Numbered from the stretch's first letter, positions 9,585 through 18,832 are shown. The stretch is 64,000 nt of DNA from Ruminiclostridium hungatei (GCF_002051585.1 NZ_MZGX01000005.1:124001-188000); one strand, 5' to 3'. A program made the numbers and translations. The notes: a model not told the origin generated them from the sequence alone.

Positions 9585-9735
9585 TATGAGGGAAAAAGTA
9601 GAAGACAAATTGATCAGCAGTATAGGCAATACTGCAACCAGGATAGGAGAGCAATCCAGAGGGCTGTGTTTACTTGTATTTGATTATGAACCCAAATTCC
9701 CCATGGAGCTGTTAATGAAAAATGATGAACAATAA
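9556..9735 (+). CDS. agrD: AgrD-like autoinducer propeptide, 59 aa
   Basis: This short gene overlaps the end of agrB in another frame. The N-terminal part is an amphipathic helix (MKNIIGQFASMREKVEDK). The middle ends in EQSRGL, followed by CLLVF and then DYEPKFPMELL. This matches the AgrD layout: Cys plus four residues, then an acidic recognition tail with a Pro and EL. I therefore predict a five-residue thiolactone ring Cys-Leu-Leu-Val-Phe with a short N-terminal exocyclic tail of uncertain length. The mature signal would be sensed by the kinase at 9845-11149. Confidence 0.82.
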   Translation: MKNIIGQFASMREKVEDKLISSIGNTATRIGEQSRGLCLLVFDYEPKFPMELLMKNDEQ

Positions 9736-9740
9736 TACAT

Positions 9741-9780
9741 AAAGGGTCGTGACAAGAGTTATGGCCCTTTTGTAATTTTA
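9741..9780 (+). terminator. Intrinsic terminator after agrD
   Basis: A 13-bp stem is formed by AAAGGGTCGTGAC and GTTATGGCCCTTT, with AAGA as the loop and a few G-T wobbles. A T-rich tail (TTTTGTAATTTTATT) follows. It separates agrBD from agrCA, which have their own promoter immediately downstream. The -35 of that promoter begins at the end of the tail. Confidence 0.8.
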
Positions 9781-9810
9781 TTGGAAATTATTGTACAATC
9801 ATGGTATAAT
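9781..9810 (+). promoter_or_regulatory. Probable sigma-A promoter of agrCA
   Basis: TTGGAA (9781-9786), an 18-base spacer and a perfect TATAAT (9805-9810). TGG just before the -10 gives an extended -10. Transcription would start near 9817, about 30 bases before the agrC ATG. This also argues against the earlier in-frame ATG at 9791, which lies inside the promoter. Confidence 0.65.
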
Positions 9811-9844
9811 TAACCGGAAAATAACATTGCAGGAAGTAAATAAC

Positions 9845-11149
9845 ATGATTGAGTATTTAATGCTGTTGGGGACAATTTTTCTTATTTATACTTCAATACT
9901 TAATTTAAATTCATACAGGTTTAAATTGAGAGATATTGCAATTATGATTGTTTCAACCCTGGCTTGCGGGTCAGTGTTGCTTTACATAAGCGAATTCATG
10001 GCAATTTTGCCTATAATAATCATACCTGCGGTTTTTATATACAGAGGCAGCAAAAATGTAGTCAGGGCTGTTTCAATACCGATTATATCAGTAATCATAA
10101 TATTATTATCCGACAATATTATCAGCAATATCTGCATATCAGTACTTGATATCCCTTTAAGCCAGGTACGGCAGGATATCCGGCTGTACTACACCATTAT
10201 AGCCATAGATTTTCCCTTCATATTTGCAATCACAAGATTTCTTGGCATTGCCATCAATAAAAAGTTCAAGCTCTCCATGTTCGAGCTTAAGGGCAAGTTT
10301 GCCATACTTATAGTGGCCAGCCTGGTTCTCACAGGTATTGTTTTTTATACAAATATCATTTATGAGCCGAATCAAAGCTCAGACAGCAATGCCATGCTGC
10401 TCAAAGGCATTTTGTTCTTTGCCTATCTGGTACTGCTGATTATCATAATGTATGCGCTCATAGCAAGCATTACAAGGGAAATGGATCTGAAAAACAAGCA
10501 GGTGCAATTTGACAGCCTGCAGGAATATACCGGCAGTCTGGAAAAGCTGTATACGGATATGCGGTCTTTCAGGCATGACTATATCAACATACTGTCTTCC
10601 ATGATTGGATATATAGAGAGCAACGATATTGACAGGCTGAAAAAATATTTTAATGAAAAAATACTGCCCTTGGGTGCAGGAATGGAATCCAACAACTATA
10701 AGCTGGCAAATTTGAAGAATATAAACAATATGGAGATAAAGGGAGTAATATCCTCAAAGCTCATCAGGGCGCAGGAGATGAACGTAGATGTACTTCTGGA
10801 GGTTGCCGAGCCCATAGAAAAATTCAATTTTGATATTATAGATTTATGCAGGGTGGTGGGAATCCTCCTGGACAATGCTATTGAAGCAGCAATAAAATGC
10901 GGGAGGCCTTACGTGAAGGTGGCAATTATAAAAAAGGACAATTCCGTACTGCTAGTTGTTATTAACAGCATATGTGAAGAGGTGGCCATACATAGGATAT
11001 ACCAGAAGGGATATTCCACAAAAGGCGCGAACAGGGGCCTGGGACTGTATAACCTGAAGCAGATAACCGGAAAATACAAAGATGTGTGGATTGATACTTC
11101 CGTTGAAGACGGAGAATTCAGGCAGCTTATTGAAATAGCTGACAATTAG
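9845..11149 (+). CDS. agrC: AgrC-like sensor histidine kinase, GHKL family
   Basis: 434 aa. The N-terminal ~210 residues are five to six TM helices that would bind the autoinducer. A coiled region leads to the phosphoacceptor His in FRHDYINILSSM. The C-terminal GHKL ATPase has its N-box in LLDNAIEAA and a G-box in RGLGLYNLKQI. Start ATG 9845 is preferred: AGGAAG precedes it, and the upstream in-frame ATG lies inside the promoter. By family it senses the AgrD-derived thiolactone and phosphorylates the adjacent LytTR regulator. It may control the lanthipeptide genes around it or the larger clusters downstream (inference). Confidence 0.9.
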   Translation: MIEYLMLLGTIFLIYTSILNLNSYRFKLRDIAIMIVSTLACGSVLLYISEFMAILPIIIIPAVFIYRGSKNVVRAVSIPIISVIIILLSDNIISNICISVLDIPLSQVRQDIRLYYTIIAIDFPFIFAITRFLGIAINKKFKLSMFELKGKFAILIVASLVLTGIVFYTNIIYEPNQSSDSNAMLLKGILFFAYLVLLIIIMYALIASITREMDLKNKQVQFDSLQEYTGSLEKLYTDMRSFRHDYINILSSMIGYIESNDIDRLKKYFNEKILPLGAGMESNNYKLANLKNINNMEIKGVISSKLIRAQEMNVDVLLEVAEPIEKFNFDIIDLCRVVGILLDNAIEAAIKCGRPYVKVAIIKKDNSVLLVVINSICEEVAIHRIYQKGYSTKGANRGLGLYNLKQITGKYKDVWIDTSVEDGEFRQLIEIADN

Positions 11150-11162
11150 AAAGGATTTTGGA

Positions 11163-11903
11163 ATGCTGAGTATATTTGTATGTGAAGATAACAAAGAACA
11201 AAGAGAGAGGTTTACTAAAATCATTCAGGACGTCATTATGATTGAGAACCTGGACATGGAGCTTACCCTGTCTACCGCCTCCCCTGATGACATTTTGACA
11301 TACTTAAGTGAAAATGACGTTTCAGGGCTATATTTTCTGGACATAGACTTGAAGGCGTCAATAAACGGTATTGAACTGGCTTCTAAAATAAGGCACCACG
11401 ACCCCAGGGGATTTGTCGTATTCATCACCACCCATTCGGAAATGAGCTATCTCACTTTCATATATAAAGTTGAGGCCATGGACTACATTATAAAGGACAA
11501 TTACGCAAACATCAGAGAGAGAATACATCAATGCATTATGGATGCAAATAAAAAATATTCTTCCAAGGCGTCTCAAATCCAGAAAGTGTTCAGTATGAAG
11601 GTGGGAGACAAGATTATAAATATCGAGTTCGGAAAGATTCTGTTTTTCGAAACCTCTCCTACAATACACAAGGTAATTATTCATACCTTTGACAGGCAGA
11701 TAGAATTCTACTCAAAAATGAAGGACATTGAGGAAAAGCTGGATAACAGGTTTTACAGATGTCACAAATCATTTATTGTCAACAGGGATAATATAAGGGA
11801 AATAGATCTGAGCAACAGGTGCATACATATGGTAAACGGGCAGGAATGCCTGATATCCACAAGGATGATGAAGGGCCTTGTCAAGGAATGGGAAACTAAA
11901 TAA
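11163..11903 (+). CDS. agrA: AgrA-like LytTR response regulator
   Basis: 246 aa. The receiver domain (1-~125) has the acidic pair CEDN, the phosphoacceptor Asp in FLDIDLK and the Lys in the later VEAMDYIIKD region. The C-terminal LytTR DNA-binding domain (~140-246) includes LFFETSPTIHKV and FYRCHKSFIVN. Fourteen bases separate it from agrC, with AAAGGA as ribosome binding site. AgrA-type regulators bind direct repeats upstream of agrB and target operons; I did not find a convincing pair by eye. A strong terminator follows, so agrCA is a closed two-gene unit. Confidence 0.92.
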   Translation: MLSIFVCEDNKEQRERFTKIIQDVIMIENLDMELTLSTASPDDILTYLSENDVSGLYFLDIDLKASINGIELASKIRHHDPRGFVVFITTHSEMSYLTFIYKVEAMDYIIKDNYANIRERIHQCIMDANKKYSSKASQIQKVFSMKVGDKIINIEFGKILFFETSPTIHKVIIHTFDRQIEFYSKMKDIEEKLDNRFYRCHKSFIVNRDNIREIDLSNRCIHMVNGQECLISTRMMKGLVKEWETK

Positions 11904-11942
11904 AACTGATGGTAATGTTAAATTTTATATGCTTAAGACCAG

Positions 11943-11993
11943 AATACTCCTTGGTTAAACTCTGAAAATTTAGCCGGCAGGGAGTATTTTTTG
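11943..11993 (+). terminator. Intrinsic terminator after agrA
   Basis: Outer stem AATACTCC/GGAGTATT, inner stem GGTTAAA/TTTAGCC with one wobble, and a run of six T at the end of the outer arm. It closes the agrCA unit. Confidence 0.75.
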
Positions 11994-12150
11994 TTACCTG
12001 TTTTTCCGCATATCTAAAAGGGCGGAAGAGCTGTTGTATTATGTTTATTACATGAATTTTAACGATTATTATACACTTAAAATTTACAGGTGCATCTATG
12101 CTATAGTCTTTGTAAGGAATATTGGCTTTAAATAATTAAGGGGGTAATTT

Positions 12151-14337
12151 ATGGCATCGTATGATGTGTCCTCTGGCGGTGAAACGGACTTAAGGAATAA
12201 TAAGATCCGGCTGAATGGCTGCCCGGATTCCCAAATGGCTGACAAAATAAACGAATTTACCATAAACCTGCCGGATATGGTTCAGGATAAAGAAGCCTTC
12301 GCCACAGGCCTGATTGAAGGGTATTTCAGGAAACCGGCGGGGGATGTAAGTCCGGAGGACTATCTGGGCTTTGTCATGGAAGTCATAAATTCTGCTGCCG
12401 CCAGTCTTCCGGAAATCAAAGCCTCGGTACTGAGCACCAAAGACAGTATAAAAATATCTGAAATCCGCTGCAATTTATTGAAAAAAAGTGCTGTAATCAC
12501 TTTTACAAATAATAGCAGAATTATATATAAGGATACCATGGTAGCCAATGATATTATTTTCAACAATATCATTGGCTGGCTCAATACCAGGGTGGGCAGC
12601 GAATACAGCCTGTACACTCGGAAACTCATATGCTGCGGCAGCCATGGTTTTCTGGAATATATACAATCTTCACAATGCGGGGAGGAGGAGCTGGCGAAAA
12701 GGTTTTTCAATACGGGAGAGCTTTTGGCTTTGCTGTATATATTAAACTGCAGCAATTTTAAATGTAAAAGGATTGTCACCCTGGCAATGTATCCGGTGCT
12801 GATGAATCTGGACGGAATATTTCTTGCGCACAAAAAAAAATCGGATTTGAATATATCTTCAAAAAGCATAGCACAGGATATTATAGATTCTTCCGTGTAC
12901 AATATCGAATTTATACCAAAACAGAGCAAGGCCTCGGCAAAACTCCACATTGCATCTATCAAGGCCGGTTTTCGCTATATGTATAATATAATAGTCCACA
13001 GCAAGAGGGAGTTTATAGAGCTGTTGAATTCGCAGTTTGAAAAGGACTCTTCTTCATATCTGCCAACCATAATTACAAAAATATACGGCCTTAATGAAGG
13101 AGACCTGAGGAGACAACTGCATTTTCTTGATGTGCGGTTTGATGCGGGAAGACTGAACAGGACCCGTGTTGTCTTCTCCGGAAACAGCGCGGTGCAGGAG
13201 ACGGACAGGGAGCATTTGCTGGATATTGCCGTGCGTCTGGGAGATTATATGATTCAAAAAAGCATAATAGGCTTCAACAATTTTTCAACCAGCAGGACAT
13301 GGATAAACACTGTAAGATATGGCAAAAGGCTCATTGTGTCACCCAAGTGCTATAATCTTTACGAGGGCAACAGCGGTATCGCGCTATTCTTTCTGTATCT
13401 GGGTGAACTGACAAAAAAGGAGTATTTTATAAACACCGCAATAGAGGCAATGCGTGAGCCTGTTTCACATATTGACAGACTGGACGGAAATACTTTAATA
13501 ATCGGAGCGTTCAGGGGTATCAGCGGTGAGCTTTATGCACTTTCCAAAATATATTCCGTAACCAGGGATGACAGCATTAAGACTGCTATAAGGAAAGGCC
13601 TGAATTATATAGGTACAGAAATAGACAAGCAAAACAGGCTGGGTTTTTTTGACGGCCTGTCGGGAATTCTGGCAGTGCTGTTGTCCATATGTGAAAATGA
13701 GGCCTTCAGGGATATTCGGGCGGAGGTATTATCCAGCGCCGATCTGGCCTACAGGAAGATAGCGGCTAATATAGGTTTGGCGGATGCCGCCTCCGGCTTT
13801 GGTGACGGCAGCAGTGGAATAATTGCCGTATTGATGAGGCTTTTAAATATGACGGGGAACTCCGTTGTGAAGATTACCATAGAAGAGCTGCTGAAAATGG
13901 AAAGGTTGGTTATAACCGGCGAAAGACTTCAAGAGAAAGCCGGCTGGAGAAATGGATATTCCGGCATACTTTTGAGCCGGCTTATTCTTAAAAAATCAGG
14001 TTTTGAAGATGCATTGCTGGATGAGGAAATAAGCCGGGCAGTGAGCCGTACTATAAATCATGGGTTTGGCTGCAGCCCTTTCTACTGCAACGGAGATATA
14101 GGAAACCTGGAAATTGTGGATTATGCGGCGGAGCTTTTAAGAGACACCGGGCTGAAGGAGAGATGCAACAATACATTTATTACTTTGGTCAAAGAAATCA
14201 TTGAACCTGCCGTAAATGCCGAGGCTAAGACATGGAACAAATCTATGTCCCTGCTGAAAGGAATCTCGGGGTATGGGTATATTCTTTTGAGGAGATACCG
14301 GAACAATTCCGTGCCGCAGATTCTATTGCTGGAATAG
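12151..14337 (+). CDS. Degenerate LanM-like protein (pseudo-synthetase)
   Basis: 728 aa, shorter than usual LanM (roughly 900-1050). The fold is recognisable: a LanM dehydratase-like half (~1-375), then a LanC-like half (~390-728) whose YEGNSGIALFFLYLGE aligns with the LanM fragment at the window start. The active sites are lost. The usual DxHxxN and DLE kinase-like residues are replaced (NCSNFKCK, YPVLMNLDGIF). In the cyclase the His is Asp552 (GFGDGSSG), the first zinc Cys is Arg600 (GWRNGYSG) and Cys-His is Cys646-Asn647 (YCNGDIG). The frame is uninterrupted and it has a good ribosome binding site (AAGGGGGT), so it is kept as a protein. It may be a scaffold, decoy, immunity or regulatory partner (inference). 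Confidence 0.85.
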   Translation: MASYDVSSGGETDLRNNKIRLNGCPDSQMADKINEFTINLPDMVQDKEAFATGLIEGYFRKPAGDVSPEDYLGFVMEVINSAAASLPEIKASVLSTKDSIKISEIRCNLLKKSAVITFTNNSRIIYKDTMVANDIIFNNIIGWLNTRVGSEYSLYTRKLICCGSHGFLEYIQSSQCGEEELAKRFFNTGELLALLYILNCSNFKCKRIVTLAMYPVLMNLDGIFLAHKKKSDLNISSKSIAQDIIDSSVYNIEFIPKQSKASAKLHIASIKAGFRYMYNIIVHSKREFIELLNSQFEKDSSSYLPTIITKIYGLNEGDLRRQLHFLDVRFDAGRLNRTRVVFSGNSAVQETDREHLLDIAVRLGDYMIQKSIIGFNNFSTSRTWINTVRYGKRLIVSPKCYNLYEGNSGIALFFLYLGELTKKEYFINTAIEAMREPVSHIDRLDGNTLIIGAFRGISGELYALSKIYSVTRDDSIKTAIRKGLNYIGTEIDKQNRLGFFDGLSGILAVLLSICENEAFRDIRAEVLSSADLAYRKIAANIGLADAASGFGDGSSGIIAVLMRLLNMTGNSVVKITIEELLKMERLVITGERLQEKAGWRNGYSGILLSRLILKKSGFEDALLDEEISRAVSRTINHGFGCSPFYCNGDIGNLEIVDYAAELLRDTGLKERCNNTFITLVKEIIEPAVNAEAKTWNKSMSLLKGISGYGYILLRRYRNNSVPQILLLE

Positions 14338-14340
14338 CCT

Positions 14341-14378
14341 GTAAGCCTTTTGAACGGTTATCCGTTTATCCGGCTTAC
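14341..14378. terminator. Hairpin between convergent genes
   Basis: GTAAGCC and GGCTTAC pair around an inner ACGG/CCGT. It lies just after the pseudo-LanM stop and overlaps the last codons of the minus-strand EamA gene. There is no clear T-run, so a terminator role is only likely from its position between convergent genes. Confidence 0.4.
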
Positions 14379-15278
14379 CGCGCCGCTGCTTTGTTTTGGC
14401 TTCAGTTCGGGTAGAATTACCGCCGAGGTTATAAGCAGGCCGCCGATGATAATCCGCCAGGATAAAACATCAGAACCTGCCAGAATTGATATTATGGAAC
14501 CAAACAGGGCTTCCGTAGACATTATTACAGCCCCTCTTGTGGAGTTCACGCTTCGCATGGCCCAGGCCTGAAGCAGGAAGCATATGCATGTACAGACTAT
14601 TCCAAGATATAATATCGAGAGCACGCTGCTCAGGTCGGTAAAATAGTAGGCCCCGCGTTCTGTAAGCAGGTAGAAGGCCACGGACAGGAAAGCTGCGGTT
14701 AAAAACTCCATAAATACCAGCTCGCAGTGGTCTATGTGCTGCGACATTTCACCGATGGAAACTATTTGTGCCGCAAACAGGATTGCCGACAGAAAAGAAA
14801 AAATGTCTCCCATATGCAAGGTAAAGCCTTGTGAAAAATCCAAGGAAATGACCAGAAGGCCTACAAGGCTGATGGCACATGAAAAAAATACACTGCTTCT
14901 GGGCCGGATTCTGGTTTTTAACCACCATATAAGCGGGACAATGACTACATTGGTGCAGGTTATTATTGCATTATTGGACGGGCTGGAGTATTTCAGACCC
15001 ACCAGGCTTGTGTAAAAGGCCAGAAAGAATATGCTCCCCAGAAGAATGCCGTATTTGATATGAGCCACCCGCAGGGCTTTAATAATTCTCTTGAAATAAA
15101 AGATGCCCATGAATACTGCTGCAATTGAAAACCGGCACATGAGTATGAATAAGGGAGACAGACCTGCGGCAAATGCAAAATGAGTCACCATGAAGCTGGA
15201 ACCCCATATTATTGTTATAACCAGCAAGGTAGCCTCGGATATCCGCTCCCCTTTCAGATGCTTTTCGTTCTGTGACAT
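14358..15278 (-). CDS. EamA/DMT-family transporter
   Basis: 306 aa with about ten predicted TM helices in two EamA repeats (~15-145 and ~155-290). Recognisable motifs are TIIWGSSFMVTHFA at the start of repeat one and the conserved WAMRSVNSTRGAVIMSTEAL region in repeat two. Members export small metabolites, amino acids or drugs. ATG is preceded by GGAGAA. It lies downstream of the minus-strand B12-radical SAM gene, with 62 bases between them, so the two are probably one transcript. A role in product export is possible but unproven. Confidence 0.85.
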   Translation of the reverse strand: MSQNEKHLKGERISEATLLVITIIWGSSFMVTHFAFAAGLSPLFILMCRFSIAAVFMGIFYFKRIIKALRVAHIKYGILLGSIFFLAFYTSLVGLKYSSPSNNAIITCTNVVIVPLIWWLKTRIRPRSSVFFSCAISLVGLLVISLDFSQGFTLHMGDIFSFLSAILFAAQIVSIGEMSQHIDHCELVFMEFLTAAFLSVAFYLLTERGAYYFTDLSSVLSILYLGIVCTCICFLLQAWAMRSVNSTRGAVIMSTEALFGSIISILAGSDVLSWRIIIGGLLITSAVILPELKPKQSSGAVSRING

Positions 15279-15340
15279 TTATAGTTTCTCCAATGCAAGG
15301 TTTTTTATAAAAAGCTTATAAAATATCTCAACAGACACTT

Positions 15341-16891
15341 TTAAATATAGATTAAATTTCCATCGTATTTTTCAATAAGTCTGCCATTTAATTCATGGCT
15401 CATATATGCTCTTTTGAGAAAGACCTCATAGTAGCTCAGCGTGTTTGTATCCATGGAGGGTATGTACATGCTGACCACCTCCGGATGCCTGTCAATATCA
15501 AATTTCAATCTGGAATTGAAGTTTTTGTAGTCAACTGTTCCCGGCAACAAGGCCAAAGCGAATATATTGAAATATGGATTGTAATCCGGGCAGGCTCTAT
15601 GAAGCTCATTTTTTATGGTAAAACATTTCGAGATGTAATTGTTGATTGATTCCGTGGAATCCTCCGGATAACCGATTATCACATTGTAGTTGTGATAGGT
15701 TATTCCGTACTGCACAATGGTTTTCAGAATTTCAAGCTGCTGAGAAAAGGATTTCAGTTTAGGGAACTTTTTATCCGCATCGTCACTGAGATTTTCAATG
15801 GGTATCTGTACGCGGTAACAGCCGGCATGCCTTGCGGAATTCCGATCATTCCACAATAAGGCCTCACATAAATCGTAGTCGTAGGTGTCGTTGTAAAACA
15901 ACTTTCCAAACTCAAGGCCATTTGCAAACTCCCAGGAAAAGCGGTATTCCCTGGCCATCCTGAAAATTTCTATGATATCCTCTCTGCCCCCGGGGTATAT
16001 ATATTCCCCTTTGGAGTTTCTCTGGATTCTGGACAAGATATTATCTTCTTGAAATAATAGGGTTCTGATGCCTTTGGATTTGAAGTAATCGAAATGCTTT
16101 TTAACAGAATCAACTGTCATATACCTGTATTTGCCCTTTGCGGGAGTGGTGCAGAAGGAGCAGTTATTATAGCAGCCTCTTGAGGTCTCGAAGCACACAT
16201 AGGGCTTTTCAATACAGGCAGGAGGCTGGCCTTCCCCCGTATCTCCGTATTCATACAAATCGTAAATCAGGTCAAGCGCCATAGGTCTCAGGATGTTCAT
16301 ATCCAACAGTCCGGATTTGTCTATTTTGTCAGTATAGCTGCCGTTTTTGACACAAACATTCGGTATTGCAGAGAAATCCTTTTTATTGGCATATGCATCC
16401 AATACTCTGGTAAAGGTGTATTCACCCTCTCCCTTTATGACAATGTCGGCTCCGTTTTCCAGGTAAAAACCGGGACGGAAGGTGGCATCAGTTCCGCCTA
16501 TAATAACCAGCGAGCCGGGGTTCACCTTTTTTATGTACTTTGCCAGATCGGCAACGAGCTGTGCTCCATTTGTAAAATTGGAGGAAATCCCGTGAATTGG
16601 AGTTTCCCTGTATTTAGCCTCATACTTTTCGAAGGGATAACCCAGACCATAGCACAATAATTCCTTCGGACCATATTTAAACTTTTTATAAAACATTTCC
16701 TCAGTTCCCAATTGCATGTCTATTATCTCTATATGGCAATTGAGCCCGAATTGCTCAGAAAACAACCGGATTCCGGAAGCCAGGGTGGTTAAGGCACTTT
16801 TAGGATTTTTACTTCTCTGGGTGGATAGATAATCAAGTTTTTCTTCAAACTTTTGTACAGGACATGGTGCGTAGTATAGGTTAAGTTTCAT
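15341..16891 (-). CDS. B12-binding-domain radical SAM protein
   Basis: 516 aa. The N-terminal half resembles a cobalamin-binding Rossmann domain (VIIGGTDATFRPG, KGEGEYTF). The radical SAM domain carries CYNNCSFC, the CxxxCxxC [4Fe-4S] motif, in SRGCYNNCSFCTTPAKG. The start at 16891 is chosen because AAAGGATG precedes it; the frame extends 20 codons further upstream without a better site. The family includes methylases and rearrangement enzymes acting on unreactive carbons; the substrate is not predictable here. It is more distant from the three tandem copies at 28076-32416 than they are from each other, and lies on the opposite strand. Confidence 0.82.
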   Translation of the reverse strand: MKLNLYYAPCPVQKFEEKLDYLSTQRSKNPKSALTTLASGIRLFSEQFGLNCHIEIIDMQLGTEEMFYKKFKYGPKELLCYGLGYPFEKYEAKYRETPIHGISSNFTNGAQLVADLAKYIKKVNPGSLVIIGGTDATFRPGFYLENGADIVIKGEGEYTFTRVLDAYANKKDFSAIPNVCVKNGSYTDKIDKSGLLDMNILRPMALDLIYDLYEYGDTGEGQPPACIEKPYVCFETSRGCYNNCSFCTTPAKGKYRYMTVDSVKKHFDYFKSKGIRTLLFQEDNILSRIQRNSKGEYIYPGGREDIIEIFRMAREYRFSWEFANGLEFGKLFYNDTYDYDLCEALLWNDRNSARHAGCYRVQIPIENLSDDADKKFPKLKSFSQQLEILKTIVQYGITYHNYNVIIGYPEDSTESINNYISKCFTIKNELHRACPDYNPYFNIFALALLPGTVDYKNFNSRLKFDIDRHPEVVSMYIPSMDTNTLSYYEVFLKRAYMSHELNGRLIEKYDGNLIYI

Positions 16892-17081
16892 AATCAGCAT
16901 CCTTTCAGCATGTATTTTCCATATAATTCCATTATAGCATAATATTTTCAATATTCAACTAAAAATAGAATAATATGGAAAAAAGTAACGGCTCAATGGC
17001 GTTGTTTCGGGGTATTTTTTAAACTTAACAAAAAATTTGCAATTAATGCTCAAAATATACAATAAATTAATAATTTATTAA

Positions 17082-17110
17082 TTGTAACCATAATTGGAAT
17101 AATATATAAT
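17082..17110 (+). promoter_or_regulatory. Probable promoter of the daptide-like region
   Basis: TTGTAA, a 17-base spacer and a perfect TATAAT (17105-17110). The 293-base gap between the divergent genes (16892-17184) is very AT-rich and has no ORF. This is the best sigma-A match and would start the plus-strand run of genes about 65 bases before the first flavoprotein. Confidence 0.6.
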
Positions 17111-17184
17111 GTGTGTAAAATATAGAATTAACAGGACTGAGCAGCGAATATGTTCATTCAGTTAAGTTACAAGGGGGAATTATT

Positions 17185-17757
17185 GTGAAGGTCTGTATAT
17201 TGAACGGCTTCGATAAGTCAAGTGCCATATCGGAAGACGTTTTTAACAGTATAAAAGGCCAGTTGGGTGATGATGACGCCAGCCATATTGAAAACCTGGC
17301 TCTGGATGCAGTACAGATTCAGTACTGCAAAGGCTGCTTTGGCTGCTGGTTTGTAAATAACGGAAAGTGCGTATTTAATGATTCCTTTGAGGAAATCGCA
17401 AGAAACTATATCAGTTCGGACGTAGCGGTGGTATTGACCAGGGTGGTATTCGGCGGTTATGAGGCCAAGGTCAAAAGAGTAATTGACAAGTTCATTTGCC
17501 TGCTGCTGCCCTTATTTGAAAAAACAAAAGGCGAATATAATCATAGAAAGAGATATCCTAAAAACCCCAACCTCATTACCATCGGGGTCATGGAAAATAA
17601 AAATGAAAAAGAAACCGGAATTTTTCGGGAGCTGACAGAGAGGAACTCTATCAACCTTCATGCAGACTCGTGGTATTCGGAGGTAATATCGGAAAGTGAT
17701 TCCTACGAGGCCATTAATGACGTTATTCAAAAAGCCATGAAGAAAGTGAGGGTTTAA
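17185..17757 (+). CDS. Flavodoxin-fold NAD(P)H-dependent FMN reductase with Cys cluster
   Basis: 190 aa of the flavodoxin-like FMN reductase superfamily. YCKGCFGCWFVNNGKC has the closely spaced Cys pattern found in iron-sulfur flavoproteins and related reductases. VVFGGYEAKVKRVIDKF matches the conserved region after the flavin loop. GTG/ATG choice: the gene begins ATT-GTG-AAG after AAGGGGG, so the GTG at 17185 is the start. One base separates its stop from the next flavoprotein. A possible role is electron delivery or oxidation of an intermediate in the RiPP pathway downstream (inference). Confidence 0.75.
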   Translation: MKVCILNGFDKSSAISEDVFNSIKGQLGDDDASHIENLALDAVQIQYCKGCFGCWFVNNGKCVFNDSFEEIARNYISSDVAVVLTRVVFGGYEAKVKRVIDKFICLLLPLFEKTKGEYNHRKRYPKNPNLITIGVMENKNEKETGIFRELTERNSINLHADSWYSEVISESDSYEAINDVIQKAMKKVRV

Positions 17758-17758
17758 T

Positions 17759-18433
17759 ATGTCTTCAAGAAAAGTATTGCTTTTAGTGGGCAGCCCGAGA
17801 AAAACTCACAGCACCTCCTATTCACTTGGCTCGTATTTGGGCGGCCGACTGGCAGAGAAAGGCTATGAGCAGGAGGTAAGATGTCTGTACGATTACCTGG
17901 AGGATGGCAGCAAGCTGCCTGAGCTCATGGCTGCGGTAAATAGCAGCGATTTTATAACCTTTGCCTATCCCCTTTACATTGACTCCTTTCCGGCAGGAAT
18001 AATAGATATTATGGAGTATGTTGCAGCACAGAGGAAAACGGTAGCCGGCCCGGCAAAGCCACGATTTTTATGTATTGTAAATACCGGCTATCCCGAGGTC
18101 CGGCAAAGCGACAATGTTCTTAAGAGCACCAGAGTGTTTGCTGACAAGTGCGGCTTCAAGTGGTACGGAAGCCTTGTGGTAGGAGGCGGACCTCTGATTG
18201 ATGCCAAAGCAGTAAAAGAAGTGGGATTCTTATCCGGGAAACTGGTAAAATCCTTGGACTTGATAGCCGAGGCCATTGCAAAAGGCGAGGAAGTCTTAAA
18301 CCCTGAACTCGGGAGCCGGGCAAAGCTGGCAATTCCCAATGCTGCGTATGTTTTCATGTCGCAGTTGATAATTCGGATGAATCTGAGGAAAACACAGAAA
18401 AATAAAAGTTACGGCAGACAGCCGTATATGTAA
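17759..18433 (+). CDS. NAD(P)H-dependent FMN reductase / flavodoxin-fold protein
   Basis: 224 aa with an N-terminal flavin-phosphate loop LLVGSPRKTHSTSYSLG and the FAYPLYIDSFPAGIIDIMEY segment typical of flavodoxin-fold reductases. It is coupled to the preceding flavoprotein (one-base gap). There is no Fe-S Cys cluster here. A role as partner oxidoreductase to the preceding gene is suggested by the tandem arrangement. A basic C-terminal tail (RKTQKNKSYGRQ) follows a short hydrophobic stretch. Confidence 0.75.
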   Translation: MSSRKVLLLVGSPRKTHSTSYSLGSYLGGRLAEKGYEQEVRCLYDYLEDGSKLPELMAAVNSSDFITFAYPLYIDSFPAGIIDIMEYVAAQRKTVAGPAKPRFLCIVNTGYPEVRQSDNVLKSTRVFADKCGFKWYGSLVVGGGPLIDAKAVKEVGFLSGKLVKSLDLIAEAIAKGEEVLNPELGSRAKLAIPNAAYVFMSQLIIRMNLRKTQKNKSYGRQPYM

Positions 18434-18634
18434 TGCTCATTTAAGGCAATAAATTGTAAAATAATTTCATAATATATAAATTATATGTAAATATTGAAAT
18501 ATTTGCTAATTTGTTGTATATTACCAATAAGAAACCATTAATAATCTTTTTCACTTCTTGTATTACATAATATTATGGTTAATAGTGTAATAGCTTTTTA
18601 TGACAATCAAAAAATATAAATAGGGGGTTTTTAT

Positions 18635-18808
18635 ATGTCACCAATTCTGAAGGCTAACATTTCTATTATTGTATTGATATTAGGGTCCATTTTACTTATC
18701 TGGGCAATTAGAAAACCAAACTATGTAGCATTGGCCGTATCAATTGTTCTGTCACTTGCAGGAGCTTTTATCGCTGCTGTCAGCATAGGCCAGATATTGA
18801 AGAAATAA
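18635..18808 (+). CDS. Small two-TM membrane protein, 57 aa
   Basis: ATG after TAGGGGG. Two hydrophobic helices (about residues 7-25 and 30-52) are separated by a short basic turn (AIRKPNY); the end is GQILKK. It sits 24 bases before the 793-aa maturation-like protein and after a 200-base AT-rich gap (18434-18634) in which I see no gene. It has no leader motif and no terminal Thr, so it is unlike the two precursors at 23410 and 23608. It could be an immunity or accessory membrane protein. Confidence 0.55.
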   Translation: MSPILKANISIIVLILGSILLIWAIRKPNYVALAVSIVLSLAGAFIAAVSIGQILKK

Positions 18809-18832
18809 TCACATTTAAGGAAGGGGACTAAA

